A stretch of 64,000 bases of DNA from Serratia odorifera (GTDB lineage: Bacteria; Pseudomonadota; Gammaproteobacteria; Enterobacterales; Enterobacteriaceae), in contig NZ_LR134117.1 in NCBI RefSeq assembly GCF_900635445.1, positions 4,588,001-4,652,000 of the forward strand. Direction: 5' to 3'. Each line of letters opens with the position of its first letter. The stretch's first letter is position 1. This document shows positions 18,662 to 27,876 of the stretch, piece after piece. The notes beneath the pieces are model-generated. The model had not been told where the DNA came from, made no database searches, and saw nothing but the letters and a program-made list of their open reading frames with translations. The translations under genes and the position numbers were made by a program.

Positions 18662-19564
18662 TCACAACGCGAAGAAGATCCCGGCAGCAATGCCACCAAA
18701 CAATAGCCATTTAATGATGTAATACAGCGTCTTATTCCACGCTTTAAGACGTTTGCCAACCTTGCGAATGGCGTAAATGTATTTAAATATCTTATTGACG
18801 CCGCCGGTGCGATCGCCCTGTTCGTTGGGTGCCGTGGCGGCACTCATCAGGTTACGGCCCAACCAATGGTTAACCCACTGCGTCCAGCGATAGCGCATTG
18901 GCCGTTCAATATCACAAAACAGTATCAGACGGTTTTGGCCGCTGGTATTTTCCGCGTAGTGCAAATAGGTTTCGTCGAACATCACCCCTTCGCCGTCGCG
19001 CCAGCTATACCGCTCACCATCGACTTCAATAAAACAGCGATCGTCGTTGGGGGTAATCAGCCCCAGATGGTAACGCAACGAACCGGCATAGGGATCGCGG
19101 TGACGCGGCAAGCGACTGCCGTCCGGCAATTCGGCGAACATCGCCGCCTTCACCGACGGCAGGCCACGCAGCAACGCGGTGGTCTGCGGGCACAGCGTCA
19201 TCGCCGACGGATGGCTATCTTCATACCATTTCAGATAAAAACGTTTCCAGCCGGTTTTGAAAAACGAATTGAAACCCGCATCGTTATACTGGTCAGACGC
19301 CTTGATCTGCTGTATCGCCAATAGTTGCTGCCCTTCTGCGCGAATAGTCTGCCAATGCTCTTGCAACACCGCCAGTTCGGGAAACTGCGCCACGGACAGG
19401 TACGGCGTGGTTGGCGCGCGAGAAAACAGATACATAAAAACGTTCAGCGGCGCGGTGAAGGTTGAATGATCGGCAAGCTGGCGCCAAAAACCATAGCGTA
19501 CCCGTCCGCGATAATGAACATAAACAACGCATAAAATAAATAAAATCAGAATGATGTATTTCAT
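18662..19564 (-). CDS. lpxO: Lipid A dioxygenase LpxO (Asp/Asn beta-hydroxylase family)
   Basis: 300-residue Fe2+/2-oxoglutarate dioxygenase that hydroxylates the 3'-secondary myristate of lipid A at the inner membrane. It has an N-terminal membrane anchor (KYIILILFILCVVYVHY), the iron-ligand motif PRHRDPYAGSLRYHLGL, DGERYSWRDGEGVMFDETYLHYAEN with the second His, and a C-terminal hydrophobic anchor. The start MKYIIL (19564) fits the Salmonella LpxO length (302); a 12-codon upstream extension is hydrophilic and unlike the family. It converges on chaA with a 43-base gap. Confidence 0.9.
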   Translation of the reverse strand: MKYIILILFILCVVYVHYRGRVRYGFWRQLADHSTFTAPLNVFMYLFSRAPTTPYLSVAQFPELAVLQEHWQTIRAEGQQLLAIQQIKASDQYNDAGFNSFFKTGWKRFYLKWYEDSHPSAMTLCPQTTALLRGLPSVKAAMFAELPDGSRLPRHRDPYAGSLRYHLGLITPNDDRCFIEVDGERYSWRDGEGVMFDETYLHYAENTSGQNRLILFCDIERPMRYRWTQWVNHWLGRNLMSAATAPNEQGDRTGGVNKIFKYIYAIRKVGKRLKAWNKTLYYIIKWLLFGGIAAGIFFAL

Positions 19565-19719
19565 TTTTGCATCAGCACAATCATAGCCAATATTCCGCAT
19601 GCCGATAGCGGCATCCCGCCCTGTCGATAATATTTAACGGAGAAGCAACCTGTTTTCCACACAAAAAACCACAAAATATTACACAATAGCTCAACAACAC
19701 GGCGATAACCGCCAGCGAT

Positions 19720-19741
19720 AAAAAAGGCCGCCGAAGCGACC
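19720..19741 (-). terminator. Terminator after the phoH-like gene
   Basis: On the minus strand GGTCGC-TTCG-GCGGCC (UUCG tetraloop, one G-U pair) is followed by six T residues. It lies 22 bases after the phoH-like stop. Confidence 0.85.
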
Positions 19742-19763
19742 TTTTCATTAGGCGATAGGGAGG

Positions 19764-20552
19764 TTAACTGTAGGCATGGAGCGTACGTTGGCACAGGGCA
19801 GAACGTACGCAATCTTGTTTATCAAAACGGATAATACCGATCATCTCATCCTCTTCGAAGCGCTCCAGCGCATCGCTAAGGCCGGATTTCACCCCGCGTG
19901 GCAAATCACACTGGGTGACGTCACCGTTGACGATAACCGTGACGTTTTCGCCCAGACGGGTCAAAAACATCTTCATTTGACTGGCGGTCACGTTCTGCGC
20001 TTCGTCCAGAATAACCACCGCATTTTCAAAGGTGCGTCCACGCATATAGGCAAACGGCGCAATTTCCACTTTACCGATTTCCGGCCGCAGACAATATTGC
20101 ATAAATGAAGAGCCTAAGCGACGGAGCAGAATGTCGTATACCGGCCGGAAATACGGAGCGAATTTTTCAGAGATATCCCCCGGCAGGAAACCGAGATCTT
20201 CATCCGCCTGTAACACCGGACGTGTAACGATAATCCGATCGATTTCTTTATGAATAAGGGCTTCTGCCGCCTTCGCGGCGCTGATGAAGGTCTTGCCGCA
20301 GCCGGCTTCACCGGTGGCAAAAATCAACTGCTTATTTTCTATGGCTGATAAGTAATGACCCTGAGCTTCGGTTCGTGCCTCGATGGGGGAGCTATCGCGC
20401 TTGTCTCGCGCCATGCCGATAGACTCAACACCACCCATTTGTACCAGCGAGGTTACGGACTCTTCTTCAAGCTGGCGATGACTACGAGCGTCACGACGAA
20501 TTACGCGTTTCGCTTCACGACGTGCTTTGATCACTGCTTTCTGTCTTCCCAT
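19764..20552 (-). CDS. phoH: PhoH-like ATPase
   Basis: 262-residue cytoplasmic ATPase of the PhoH family (helicase-like P-loop protein, physiological role unclear). A basic N-terminal stretch precedes Walker A GEAGCGKT at residues 81-88. Then come RPVLQADEDLGFLPGD, Walker B VVILDEAQNVT and the PhoH block VTVIVNGDVTQCDLPRGVKSGL. It is shorter than E. coli PhoH (354) and PhoL (346), lacking their N-terminal extensions. No Pho box was recognised upstream, so phosphate control is not supported here. It is a single-gene unit. Confidence 0.85.
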   Translation of the reverse strand: MGRQKAVIKARREAKRVIRRDARSHRQLEEESVTSLVQMGGVESIGMARDKRDSSPIEARTEAQGHYLSAIENKQLIFATGEAGCGKTFISAAKAAEALIHKEIDRIIVTRPVLQADEDLGFLPGDISEKFAPYFRPVYDILLRRLGSSFMQYCLRPEIGKVEIAPFAYMRGRTFENAVVILDEAQNVTASQMKMFLTRLGENVTVIVNGDVTQCDLPRGVKSGLSDALERFEEDEMIGIIRFDKQDCVRSALCQRTLHAYS

Positions 20553-21199
20553 AGTGGCACCTTACAGTTTGTTTCACCTACCGCATCGGCTATTGCCGCG
20601 CGATTAATGTTTCACACACGTATTAGGTTTTGGCCTCCTTCGAGCCAATATAAGCCAATGAATGAAGTGAACGCACGGCAACATTGCTGTGCCGAGCTTC
20701 ACCGGACGGAGAGAGAATAAAATGTGCTGCGGACAAAACGGCGTAGTAACGAAAATTCTGCAGGAAAGGGTAGCTAACGGCGAGAAATTGAGAGTCGGAG
20801 AGAGAACCCTCGTTACAACGAGAAATCAGGGAGGTGAGATTATTTTTTTTCATTCGCCCAAACAAGGACTTTACCATTAGCGATCCCCGCAGTGTTATTT
20901 ACAGCTTCAGCTGTGCACCGTGTAAAACTACCGCCAGATAATTACAGTATAATGACATTTAACTCCAGCGCGTTACTAAAATGTAAATATTTTTAATCTA
21001 CATTGTTTCTCAACGGCACAACTGCACTATATCACGCGAATCCGCGCCAACCATAAAAATTTATTTTTGAATATTTTTCAAAGCCTTAACTAAAATAAGG
21101 CAAGATTGCATTTTTATATATCGGTTAAAAACTGCGCAACCAAAAGCGGGGTACCCCGCTTGGCTTAATTGACCTCACCGGCAGCGTTGGCAATGGTCG
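20553..21199. other. 647-base gap between phoH-like gene and pqqU
   Basis: The longest gene-poor stretch in the window. It contains the phoH promoter region near 20553-20700, overlapping short open frames at 20623-20877 (minus) and 20689-20880 (plus) with no family resemblance, and an AT-rich segment 20940-21125. Near its end is the pqqU terminator. A long phoH leader or an unannotated small RNA is possible; nothing firm is seen. Confidence 0.5.
21144..21161 (-). terminator. Probable terminator after pqqU
   Basis: Perfect palindrome AAGCGGGGTACCCCGCTT; on the minus strand it is followed by TTGG, a short T tract. It lies 39 bases past the pqqU stop. Confidence 0.6.
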
Positions 21200-23344
21200 T
21201 CATTCAAAGCTATAGGCAACGCTAAGCCCAGCACCCCAATTTCTACCCGGCGCCGGTTCATAATAACGACCATTACCTTCATTAACGATAACCGAGCCGA
21301 CATACTCACGGTCAAACAGATTGTCCACCCGACCAAACAGGTTAAACATCCAGTTGCCCAGTGGATAACGGTAGCCGGTATTCACGCCAACCGTGGTATA
21401 GGACGGTGCCTGCCCGCTGTTTTGATCGTTGACCTGAATATCGCTCATGTAGCGCACTTCCGCCCCGGCGTACCAGCCTTCCGGCGGCGCCCAGCCCAGC
21501 GACGCATAGCCCATGTTGCGTGCAATGCCCGGCATGCGGTTGCCATCGGGAATGGTTTTGTCGCCGGAACACTGCGCATCACCGCATATCGAGTTACGAT
21601 AGCGCGCATCCAGCAGCGTCCAGGCCATTTTTAACTGCCAGGCTTCGCCAAACTGCTGGTCAAGCGCCAGCTCAAGCCCACGGCGCCGCGTCTGCCCGGC
21701 ATTTTTATAGCTGCTGCGGCCATTACGGCTTTCGGCCACCACTATTTCGTTTTTGGTGTCGGTCTGGAACAGCGCTGCGCTCAGCAAGCCATTGCCAATG
21801 CGGGCTTTACTGCCAAGCTCTATCGAGTCGCTGGTCGCCGGTTTCAAGCCGAAATTCATCCCCGGCTCACCATCCGGGCGATAAGACAGTTCATTGATGG
21901 TTGGCGTTTCAAAGCCACGACCGGCAGAAAGATAGGCATTCCAGCCATCCGCCAGCGTGTAACGCAGCGAGCCGGCCGGCAACCACTGGTGATAGCGTGC
22001 GCTGCCGCTGTCGTCGCCATTGCCGGCGGTAATATAATGGTCGTTGGAATCAAAATTGACGCTGCTAAAACGCACGCCGGCGTCCAGCGTCAGGCGCGGT
22101 GTCAACTGCCATGAGGTTTGCAGATACGGATCCAGATTCCACATCAGGTTGCGTTCATCACGCCGCAAATTCCCCTTGGTCCCCAATTCGGTTACGCCAT
22201 TGACCATGGTGAAGTTTTCATAACCTTTGCGGTTTTCACTCATGGTTTCATAGTTCAAGCCGCCGGTCAGGGTATAGGGCACGGCGGAAATCTGGCCACG
22301 ATGCGTCCAGCGCGTGTCGATCCCCTGATAATGCCGTGCCAGTTCGATCACTCCGCCTGGGTGCTGGGGGCTGCGTTGCTGCACCGCCAGCGGAATCGAT
22401 TGATATTGTGTGGTTTCGCGCTCGCCGGCATACATCATCACGCTGAGATCGTCATCGCTGCCGATCTGCCGCTGATAGTGCAACCCGGCCTGCGTCTGCG
22501 ATAAGGTTTTACGCGTATTGTACTGTTCGGCGCGCGGCGCCTGCCGTGGATTTTCATGCCATTCGTCGGCGGTAAGACCGCCAGGATCGTTGGCCTTGAG
22601 ATCGACGCTGTTGAACAGCAACGTCAACGTGCTGACATCGTCGATGCGCACCCCCAGCTTGGCATTGCCGAGATTCTTGCGTGCCCCGCTATGATCGCGA
22701 TAGCCCTGGGTCGTAAAGCGGGTGGCGGAAACGGCGTAATTAACATCGCCGCTCTGGCTACCGTCGCCGGTGGCACCGGTAGCCTTGACGCCATAGCGCC
22801 AGGTGCCGTCGCTGCCGGTGTACATGCCGCTTTCCAACTGGTTGGGCTGGCGGCCGGTTTGCGTTTCGACGTTCATCATGCCGCCGGAAGCGTTGCCGTA
22901 CAGTGCGGAAAATGGCCCGCGCAGCACTTCGACCTTGTCGACCGAGTTGAGATCGATGTTCGACGTCTGCCCCTGGCCATCGGGCATGGTGGCCGGAATA
23001 CCGTCGACATAGATCCGCACGCCGCGCACGCCATAGGTCGAACGGGCGCCGAAACCGCGTATCGACAGTTGCAGATCCTGTGCGTAATTCTGGCGATTTT
23101 GTATCTGCAGGCCCGGCACGCTGCCCAGGCTTTCCGACAGGTTGATTTGCGGCCGTGCATCGCGCATCTGCTCGCCATTCACCACGCTGACCGCAGCCGG
23201 CGTACTCAGTTCGGACAGCCCGTCGCGCTTGGCTGAAACCACCAGCGTACTTTCCTGCTCTGGCGAACTCTGCGCCGCGCGCGCTGACGTCGACAAGATA
23301 ACCGGTAACACCAAGGCCGAAGCCACCACCATTTTTTTCTGCAT
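21200..23344 (-). CDS. pqqU: TonB-dependent receptor PqqU (YncD)
   Basis: 714-residue outer-membrane beta-barrel receptor. The signal peptide ends near STSARA, the TonB-box region is ESTLVVSAKRD, and the plug contains NRQNYAQDLQLSIRGFGARS, RIYVDGIPATMPDGQGQTSN and VEVLRGPFSALYGNASGG. The barrel ends in NEGNGRYYEPAPGRNWG...YSFE. These blocks match E. coli YncD nearly residue for residue, and YncD (PqqU) is known to take up the redox cofactor PQQ. No Fur box is evident upstream, consistent with a non-siderophore role. It is divergent from rhaS across a 324-base gap. Confidence 0.92.
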   Translation of the reverse strand: MQKKMVVASALVLPVILSTSARAAQSSPEQESTLVVSAKRDGLSELSTPAAVSVVNGEQMRDARPQINLSESLGSVPGLQIQNRQNYAQDLQLSIRGFGARSTYGVRGVRIYVDGIPATMPDGQGQTSNIDLNSVDKVEVLRGPFSALYGNASGGMMNVETQTGRQPNQLESGMYTGSDGTWRYGVKATGATGDGSQSGDVNYAVSATRFTTQGYRDHSGARKNLGNAKLGVRIDDVSTLTLLFNSVDLKANDPGGLTADEWHENPRQAPRAEQYNTRKTLSQTQAGLHYQRQIGSDDDLSVMMYAGERETTQYQSIPLAVQQRSPQHPGGVIELARHYQGIDTRWTHRGQISAVPYTLTGGLNYETMSENRKGYENFTMVNGVTELGTKGNLRRDERNLMWNLDPYLQTSWQLTPRLTLDAGVRFSSVNFDSNDHYITAGNGDDSGSARYHQWLPAGSLRYTLADGWNAYLSAGRGFETPTINELSYRPDGEPGMNFGLKPATSDSIELGSKARIGNGLLSAALFQTDTKNEIVVAESRNGRSSYKNAGQTRRRGLELALDQQFGEAWQLKMAWTLLDARYRNSICGDAQCSGDKTIPDGNRMPGIARNMGYASLGWAPPEGWYAGAEVRYMSDIQVNDQNSGQAPSYTTVGVNTGYRYPLGNWMFNLFGRVDNLFDREYVGSVIVNEGNGRYYEPAPGRNWGAGLSVAYSFE

Positions 23345-23668
23345 GAGTTTATTCTACAGTCCCGATCACGTTGGAAACATTTTGTACCATTTGGAACGAG
23401 GATGCGACGAGTTATTACTGATAACAATAGATTGGAACACCAGCCGGCGCGTTTTTATCTGGTTTCCCCGCCCAACTCCCCGGCTCGGGTGCCGAAGGGT
23501 TGTGACCTTGCACACATTTTTAAACATTCTCGTAACATTCTTGAAAAAGCGACCGCCTAAGCGCCGTTTCCGGTCAAAACTTTAAGGTTCCTGTGCCAGC
23601 CATCTCATACACTCGCTGAGTAATGTCGTGCGGCAATTGTGCGGCACGTTTTTATTCAGGAGGGCAAG
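23345..23668. promoter_or_regulatory. Divergent pqqU/rhaS intergenic region
   Basis: 324 bases that should hold both promoters. A short imperfect hairpin with T tract (CGTGC...GCACGTTTTT, about 23631-23654) lies just before rhaS. No convincing Fur box, CRP site or RhaS half-site was found here. Confidence 0.45.
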
Positions 23669-24489
23669 ATGACGCTTTTGCACAGCCGTGATTTTTCCCT
23701 TCCGGCTATCAGCCGGTGGCAATTGAACCGCGGGCACCTCAGCCGGCGTTTCCAGAACATCACCATGAATTTTATGAAATCGTCATCGTTGAGCAAGGCG
23801 CCGGCGTGCACGTTTTCAATGGACATCCCTATACGCTCAACAGCGGCAGCGTGTGCTTTGTCCGCGATCATGACCGCCATCTGTTTGAGCAGACCAACGG
23901 TTTATTCCTGACCAACGTACTGTTCCGTGCGCCTGACGCCTTTCGATTTTTGTCCGGCGTCGAACATTTCTTGCCACGGGAATGCAACGGCGTCTACCCG
24001 GCACACTGGCGTATCGGCCAACAGGTATTGCAACAGATCAAACCATTGATCAACCGTCTGATGGTCGCCCCGCAGCAAGAGTGCAACGAAGAGATCGCCC
24101 TGCATGAAAGTCTGTTCATGCAACTGCTGGTGCAATTGCGTCAAGGGTGTATGGCGGCACGCGGCGACGATCAACAAGGGCGTTTACACCAGTTGCTCGA
24201 CTGGCTCCAGACGCATTACGCCGAGCCGATTGACTGGAGTGAACTGGCGGAGCGCTTCGGTATCCCGCTGCGCACCCTGCACCGCCAGCTCAAGAATCAC
24301 ACCAATATGACGCCGCAGCGCTACCTGACGCATTTACGCCTGTTGCAGGCGCGTCATCTGTTATGCCATAGCGACACCAGCGTCACCGATATTGCCTTTT
24401 GCTGCGGGTTTGGCGACAGCAATCATTTTTCCACCCTGTTCAAACGCGAATTTGCCTGCCCGCCCCGTACCTTGCGCGGTCAACGGTGA
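23669..24489 (+). CDS. rhaS: L-rhamnose operon activator RhaS, frameshifted
   Basis: AraC-family activator that binds L-rhamnose and switches on rhaBAD and rhaT. The start MTLLHSRDF (23669) has AGGAGGG upstream and matches the RhaS N-terminus. The frame is lost at the T-run 23692-23696. Adding one T restores DFFPSG...VAIEPRAPQPAFPEHHHEFYEIVIVEQG, giving 273 residues (278 in E. coli). The C-terminal double helix-turn-helix reads LAERFGIPLRTLHRQLKNHTNMTPQRYL and VTDIAFCCGFGDSNHFSTLFKREF. Without correction, translation could only start downstream near 23716 and lose part of the sugar-binding domain. Confidence 0.92.
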
Positions 24490-24577
24490 AAATTAAAAAA
24501 TACGTCGTTCATCAACCTAATGCCTGCGATTTCAAGTAATAATGTTCCCCCCTTTTCGATGGTGAGAACGCTGAATC

Positions 24578-25432
24578 ATGCGACCCCTGCTGCTTGAAAG
24601 CCGTGATTATCTGATATCGCCGCAAATGCCGGTGGCGGTGGCGGAACGTTACCCGCAGCAAGGGTTCGCGCCGCACACCCATCAGTTCTATGAAATCGTC
24701 ATCGTCTGGCGCGGCAACGGCCTGCACGTGCTGAACGATCATCCCTATCGCATTACCTGCGGCGACATCTTTTACATTCAGGCCAGCGACTGCCACAGCT
24801 ATGAATCGGTGAACGATCTGGTGCTGGATAACATTATCTATTGTCCGGAACGGCTGCGCTTCGGCGCACAGTGGGACCACCTGCTGCCGCCGTTTGACCC
24901 GCAAAATGCGCGCTACTGGCGGTTGACCACCCAGGGCATGAATCTGGCGCGGCCGATCGTCGCCCAGCTTTCGCAGGAGAGTCGCAAAACCGATACGCTA
25001 TCGATTCAGCTCACCGAAGCGCTGTTGCTGCAACTGGCCATCGTCCTGAAGCGTTATCGCTACGCGGTAGACGACGCCTATCTGTTGCCGGATGGTGAGC
25101 AGCTGGATTTGCTGATGGCGGCGCTGCAAAATGGCATTGAGGATCATTTCGACCTGGCGGCATTTTGCGCACGCCACCAGTTGACCGAGCGGGCGCTGAA
25201 GCTGCTGTTCCGCCAGCAAACCGGCATGACCATCAGCCACTATCTGCGTCAGCTACGGCTGTGTCAGGCCAAGCGCCTGCTGCGACGCAGCGACTACCTG
25301 ATCGGCGAAGTCGCCGCGCGCTGCGGTTTTGAAGACAGCAATTACTTTTCGGTAGTGTTCGCCCGCGAAGCCGGTATGACTCCAAGGGAATATCGCCAGC
25401 AGTTTATCGCCGCAGGCGTCTGCCCAAGGTAA
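24578..25432 (+). CDS. rhaR: rhaSR operon activator RhaR
   Basis: 284-residue AraC-family regulator that responds to L-rhamnose and activates rhaSR. Cupin-type N-terminal domain: VAVAERYPQQGFAPHTHQFYEIVIVWRGNGLHVLNDHPYRI, then NIIYCPERLRF. C-terminal DNA-binding domain: LTERALKLLFRQQTGMTISHYLRQLRL and CGFEDSNYFSVVFAREAGMTPREYR. These blocks match E. coli RhaR. It follows rhaS by 88 bases on the same strand. Confidence 0.94.
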   Translation: MRPLLLESRDYLISPQMPVAVAERYPQQGFAPHTHQFYEIVIVWRGNGLHVLNDHPYRITCGDIFYIQASDCHSYESVNDLVLDNIIYCPERLRFGAQWDHLLPPFDPQNARYWRLTTQGMNLARPIVAQLSQESRKTDTLSIQLTEALLLQLAIVLKRYRYAVDDAYLLPDGEQLDLLMAALQNGIEDHFDLAAFCARHQLTERALKLLFRQQTGMTISHYLRQLRLCQAKRLLRRSDYLIGEVAARCGFEDSNYFSVVFAREAGMTPREYRQQFIAAGVCPR

Positions 25433-25456
25433 CCCGTCACGCTGGCGGCGCTCGCT

Positions 25457-26491
25457 TCAGTACGCCATGCCCAACCCGACGATATTGGCAGCCAGAATGA
25501 TGATCAATCCCCCCAGCACCAGCACCCGCAGCGGTTTGTTGCCGGCGGCGCGCCACTCTTTCAGCAGCAGACCGACAATGCCGCCACACAGCACATAGAA
25601 ACTCATATGCAGCATCCAGCTCATATAGTCATACTGCGCCGGAATGCGCGCATGTCCCCAGGCGTAGAAAAAGAATTGCAGATACCACATCAGGCCGCCC
25701 AGGGCAGAAAGCAGCAGGTTGACCAGCAGCAACGGTTTGGCCAACGAGAAATCAGCCCGCAGCGACAGCGTTTTTTTGCACGCCAGGCGCACCAGGCAAT
25801 AACCGAGGTTGATCACCGCCCCGCCGCCCATAATCAACACGTAGCTCGGCAACGCTACATACAGCGGACTGATGCCGACCGCCGCCGCGGCATGATGCAT
25901 CGGCTTGGCGGCGTCCATGGCGAACGACATGCCGGCCGAGAAAATACCGCACATCACCGCCAGCACCAGGCCTTTCTTCAAGTTGAACTCTTCGGCGCGA
26001 ATGCCGAGCGCCCGTTCTTTCAACAGACCGGCATAACTGACCACGCCGACACCAATCAACGCCACCAGCACCCCCAGCAACGTCAGCAATCCGCCAGGCG
26101 TACCGAACAGCAGCATGAAACGCCCTTGCAATAGCGGCGTCATCAAGGTGCCGACGATCAGCGTAATACCGATGGCGATGCCAATGCCCATCGACATGCC
26201 GAGGTAGCGCATCGTCAGACCGTAATTGACGTTGCCGATGCCCCACATGGCGCCAAAGAGAAACACCGGCAACAGCGTCGCCGCGCTGAAGGAGCCGTAA
26301 TAGTGCCAAAAGTCCGGCAGCAGCCAATAGCTGATGCTCCACGGCAGGATCAGCCAGGACACCAGTCCGCCGATCGACCACATGGTTTCCCAGGACCAGC
26401 GTTTGACCTGTTTGAACGGCGCGTAAAAACATGCGGCGCTGGCGGCGCCAACCAGATGCCAGAGTATTCCCAACCAAATCGCGTTATTCAT
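25457..26491 (-). CDS. rhaT: L-rhamnose-proton symporter RhaT
   Basis: 344-residue inner-membrane sugar permease with ten hydrophobic segments. Family blocks: GAASAACFYAPFKQVKRWSWETMWSIGG, MWGIGNVNYGLTMRYLGMSMGIGIAIG, and the C-terminal SWMLHMSFYVLCGGIVGLLLKEW. Length equals E. coli RhaT. It converges on rhaR (24 bases apart), as in E. coli. A CRP-like half-site lies in the 223-base upstream gap (about 26636-26656). Confidence 0.95.
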   Translation of the reverse strand: MNNAIWLGILWHLVGAASAACFYAPFKQVKRWSWETMWSIGGLVSWLILPWSISYWLLPDFWHYYGSFSAATLLPVFLFGAMWGIGNVNYGLTMRYLGMSMGIGIAIGITLIVGTLMTPLLQGRFMLLFGTPGGLLTLLGVLVALIGVGVVSYAGLLKERALGIRAEEFNLKKGLVLAVMCGIFSAGMSFAMDAAKPMHHAAAAVGISPLYVALPSYVLIMGGGAVINLGYCLVRLACKKTLSLRADFSLAKPLLLVNLLLSALGGLMWYLQFFFYAWGHARIPAQYDYMSWMLHMSFYVLCGGIVGLLLKEWRAAGNKPLRVLVLGGLIIILAANIVGLGMAY

Positions 26492-26674
26492 CCTGTCTTC
26501 CTTTGTCTATTGTCACGCGGCGTAACCCGGAACCGTAGGGCCGCAGATAAAACGCGAGTCTAGGAAGTCTGGTCAACGCTGACCTTCGGTTGAGTGCCGG
26601 GAGCTAAATGACGCTGGCAGAATTCAGCAGATGCGGATGAGAACGATCACAGAATTGAAAGCGTTGGATAAACC

Positions 26675-26703
26675 CACGCGCGCCGTTCGGCGCACGTGGT
26701 TCA
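26675..26703 (-). terminator. Terminator after rhiTN
   Basis: On the minus strand a strong stem CACGTGCGCC-GAAC-GGCGCGCGTG with one mismatch is followed by GGGTTTAT. It lies 12 bases after the rhiN stop. Confidence 0.7.
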
Positions 26704-26714
26704 AGCAGCGGTGA

Positions 26715-27854
26715 TTACAGGTAAACGCGCAGATATTCACTCAGGCACAGGATCGCCATCGCCTGGCCGTATGGCATCGAGGTCAGCGGCACCTGACGAT
26801 AGTACGCCAAATCCTTGCCCATTGCGGTGCCGAACGACACCTGCAACAGCTCCCCTTCGCCATTGATCTGTTCAATGACGCCTTTTACCGCCTTGGCCGC
26901 CACCTCGGCATACTGCTCGCCAATATAACGTTTACGTACCGCCTTCAGCATGCCGAACGCGAAGCCGGCGGTGGCCGAGGCCTCCAGATATGAATGCGGA
27001 TCGTCAAGCAGCGTATGCCATAAACCGCTGTCATGCTGACAGCTGGCCAGCGCCGCCACCTGATCCTGCAACACCTGCAGCAGGAAACGACGCGTCGCGT
27101 CATGTTCCGGCAAATCCAGCAGGTCGAGGAATTCGGGGATAACGATGGTCAGCCAGCTGTTGCCGCGCGCCCAACGCGCCTTGGCGAAGTTGTGTTTGCC
27201 GTCGAAGGTCCAGCCATGGAACCACAGCCCGGTTTCCCGCTCCATCAGATGCTGGGTGTGGATCAGAAACTGATACTTGGCTTCTTCGATATACGCCGGG
27301 CGGTTCAGCAAGCGACCGATTTTAGCCAACGGCAGCACCGTCATCATCAGCGTGTCGTCCCACAGTTGCTGATGATTTTCCTCCGCCAGCGTCACATGCT
27401 GCATGCCGCCGCGTTCGGTGCGCGGCATTTCGTACATTGCCCATTCAGCCCAGCGCTCCAGATACGGTAACCAGCGCGAATCACCGGTTTCTTCGTAGCG
27501 GTAGGCCAAGGTCAGGAACGGACAGACGGTGTTGACGTTTTTGGTCGGCGTCCCTTCGGCAAAGCGTGCGCTGAACCAGTCGTCAATAATGGCACGCATT
27601 TTATCGTCACCGGTCTGTTGATAGTACTGGAGGATACCGTAGAGACCAACGCCGTGTGTCCACTCCCACCCGGCCCAACCTTTGGTATCAATCACCCGAC
27701 CATCATCCAGCCGCAGCAAGAATTCGCCGTCCACATCGGTGATGTTTACCAGATTATCCACCAGGCGACCGATCAGCGCATGCAGCGTATCACGGCTGAT
27801 GAAACGCTCAGGCTGGCGCAATAACGGACTGTGTTTTACGGGATAGACCAACAT
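26715..27854 (-). CDS. rhiN: Unsaturated rhamnogalacturonyl hydrolase (GH105)
   Basis: 379-residue cytoplasmic glycosidase of family GH105 (YteR/RhiN). It hydrolyses the unsaturated galacturonyl-rhamnose disaccharide left by rhamnogalacturonan lyase, giving rhamnose and a deoxy-hexosulose uronate. The alpha6/alpha6 barrel signatures are WEWTHGVGLYGILQYY, HQQLWDDTLMMTVLPLAK (catalytic Asp at 166/167), FAKARWARGNSWL and the C-terminal PYGQAMAILCLSEYLRVYL. No signal peptide. It is the second gene of rhiTN, 22 bases after rhiT. Its rhamnose product feeds the nearby rha pathway. Confidence 0.9.
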   Translation of the reverse strand: MLVYPVKHSPLLRQPERFISRDTLHALIGRLVDNLVNITDVDGEFLLRLDDGRVIDTKGWAGWEWTHGVGLYGILQYYQQTGDDKMRAIIDDWFSARFAEGTPTKNVNTVCPFLTLAYRYEETGDSRWLPYLERWAEWAMYEMPRTERGGMQHVTLAEENHQQLWDDTLMMTVLPLAKIGRLLNRPAYIEEAKYQFLIHTQHLMERETGLWFHGWTFDGKHNFAKARWARGNSWLTIVIPEFLDLLDLPEHDATRRFLLQVLQDQVAALASCQHDSGLWHTLLDDPHSYLEASATAGFAFGMLKAVRKRYIGEQYAEVAAKAVKGVIEQINGEGELLQVSFGTAMGKDLAYYRQVPLTSMPYGQAMAILCLSEYLRVYL

Positions 27855-27876
27855 AACGTAATCCTCAAAATCATCA

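Noticed and set aside
19911..19925. GTGACGTCAC inside phoH as a MatP matS site
   Set aside because: The matS consensus needs three bases between the two halves; here there are none.
20623..20880. Small overlapping open frames between phoH and pqqU
   Set aside because: No resemblance to known proteins, no ribosome-binding site, and both strands are open at once; treated as non-coding.
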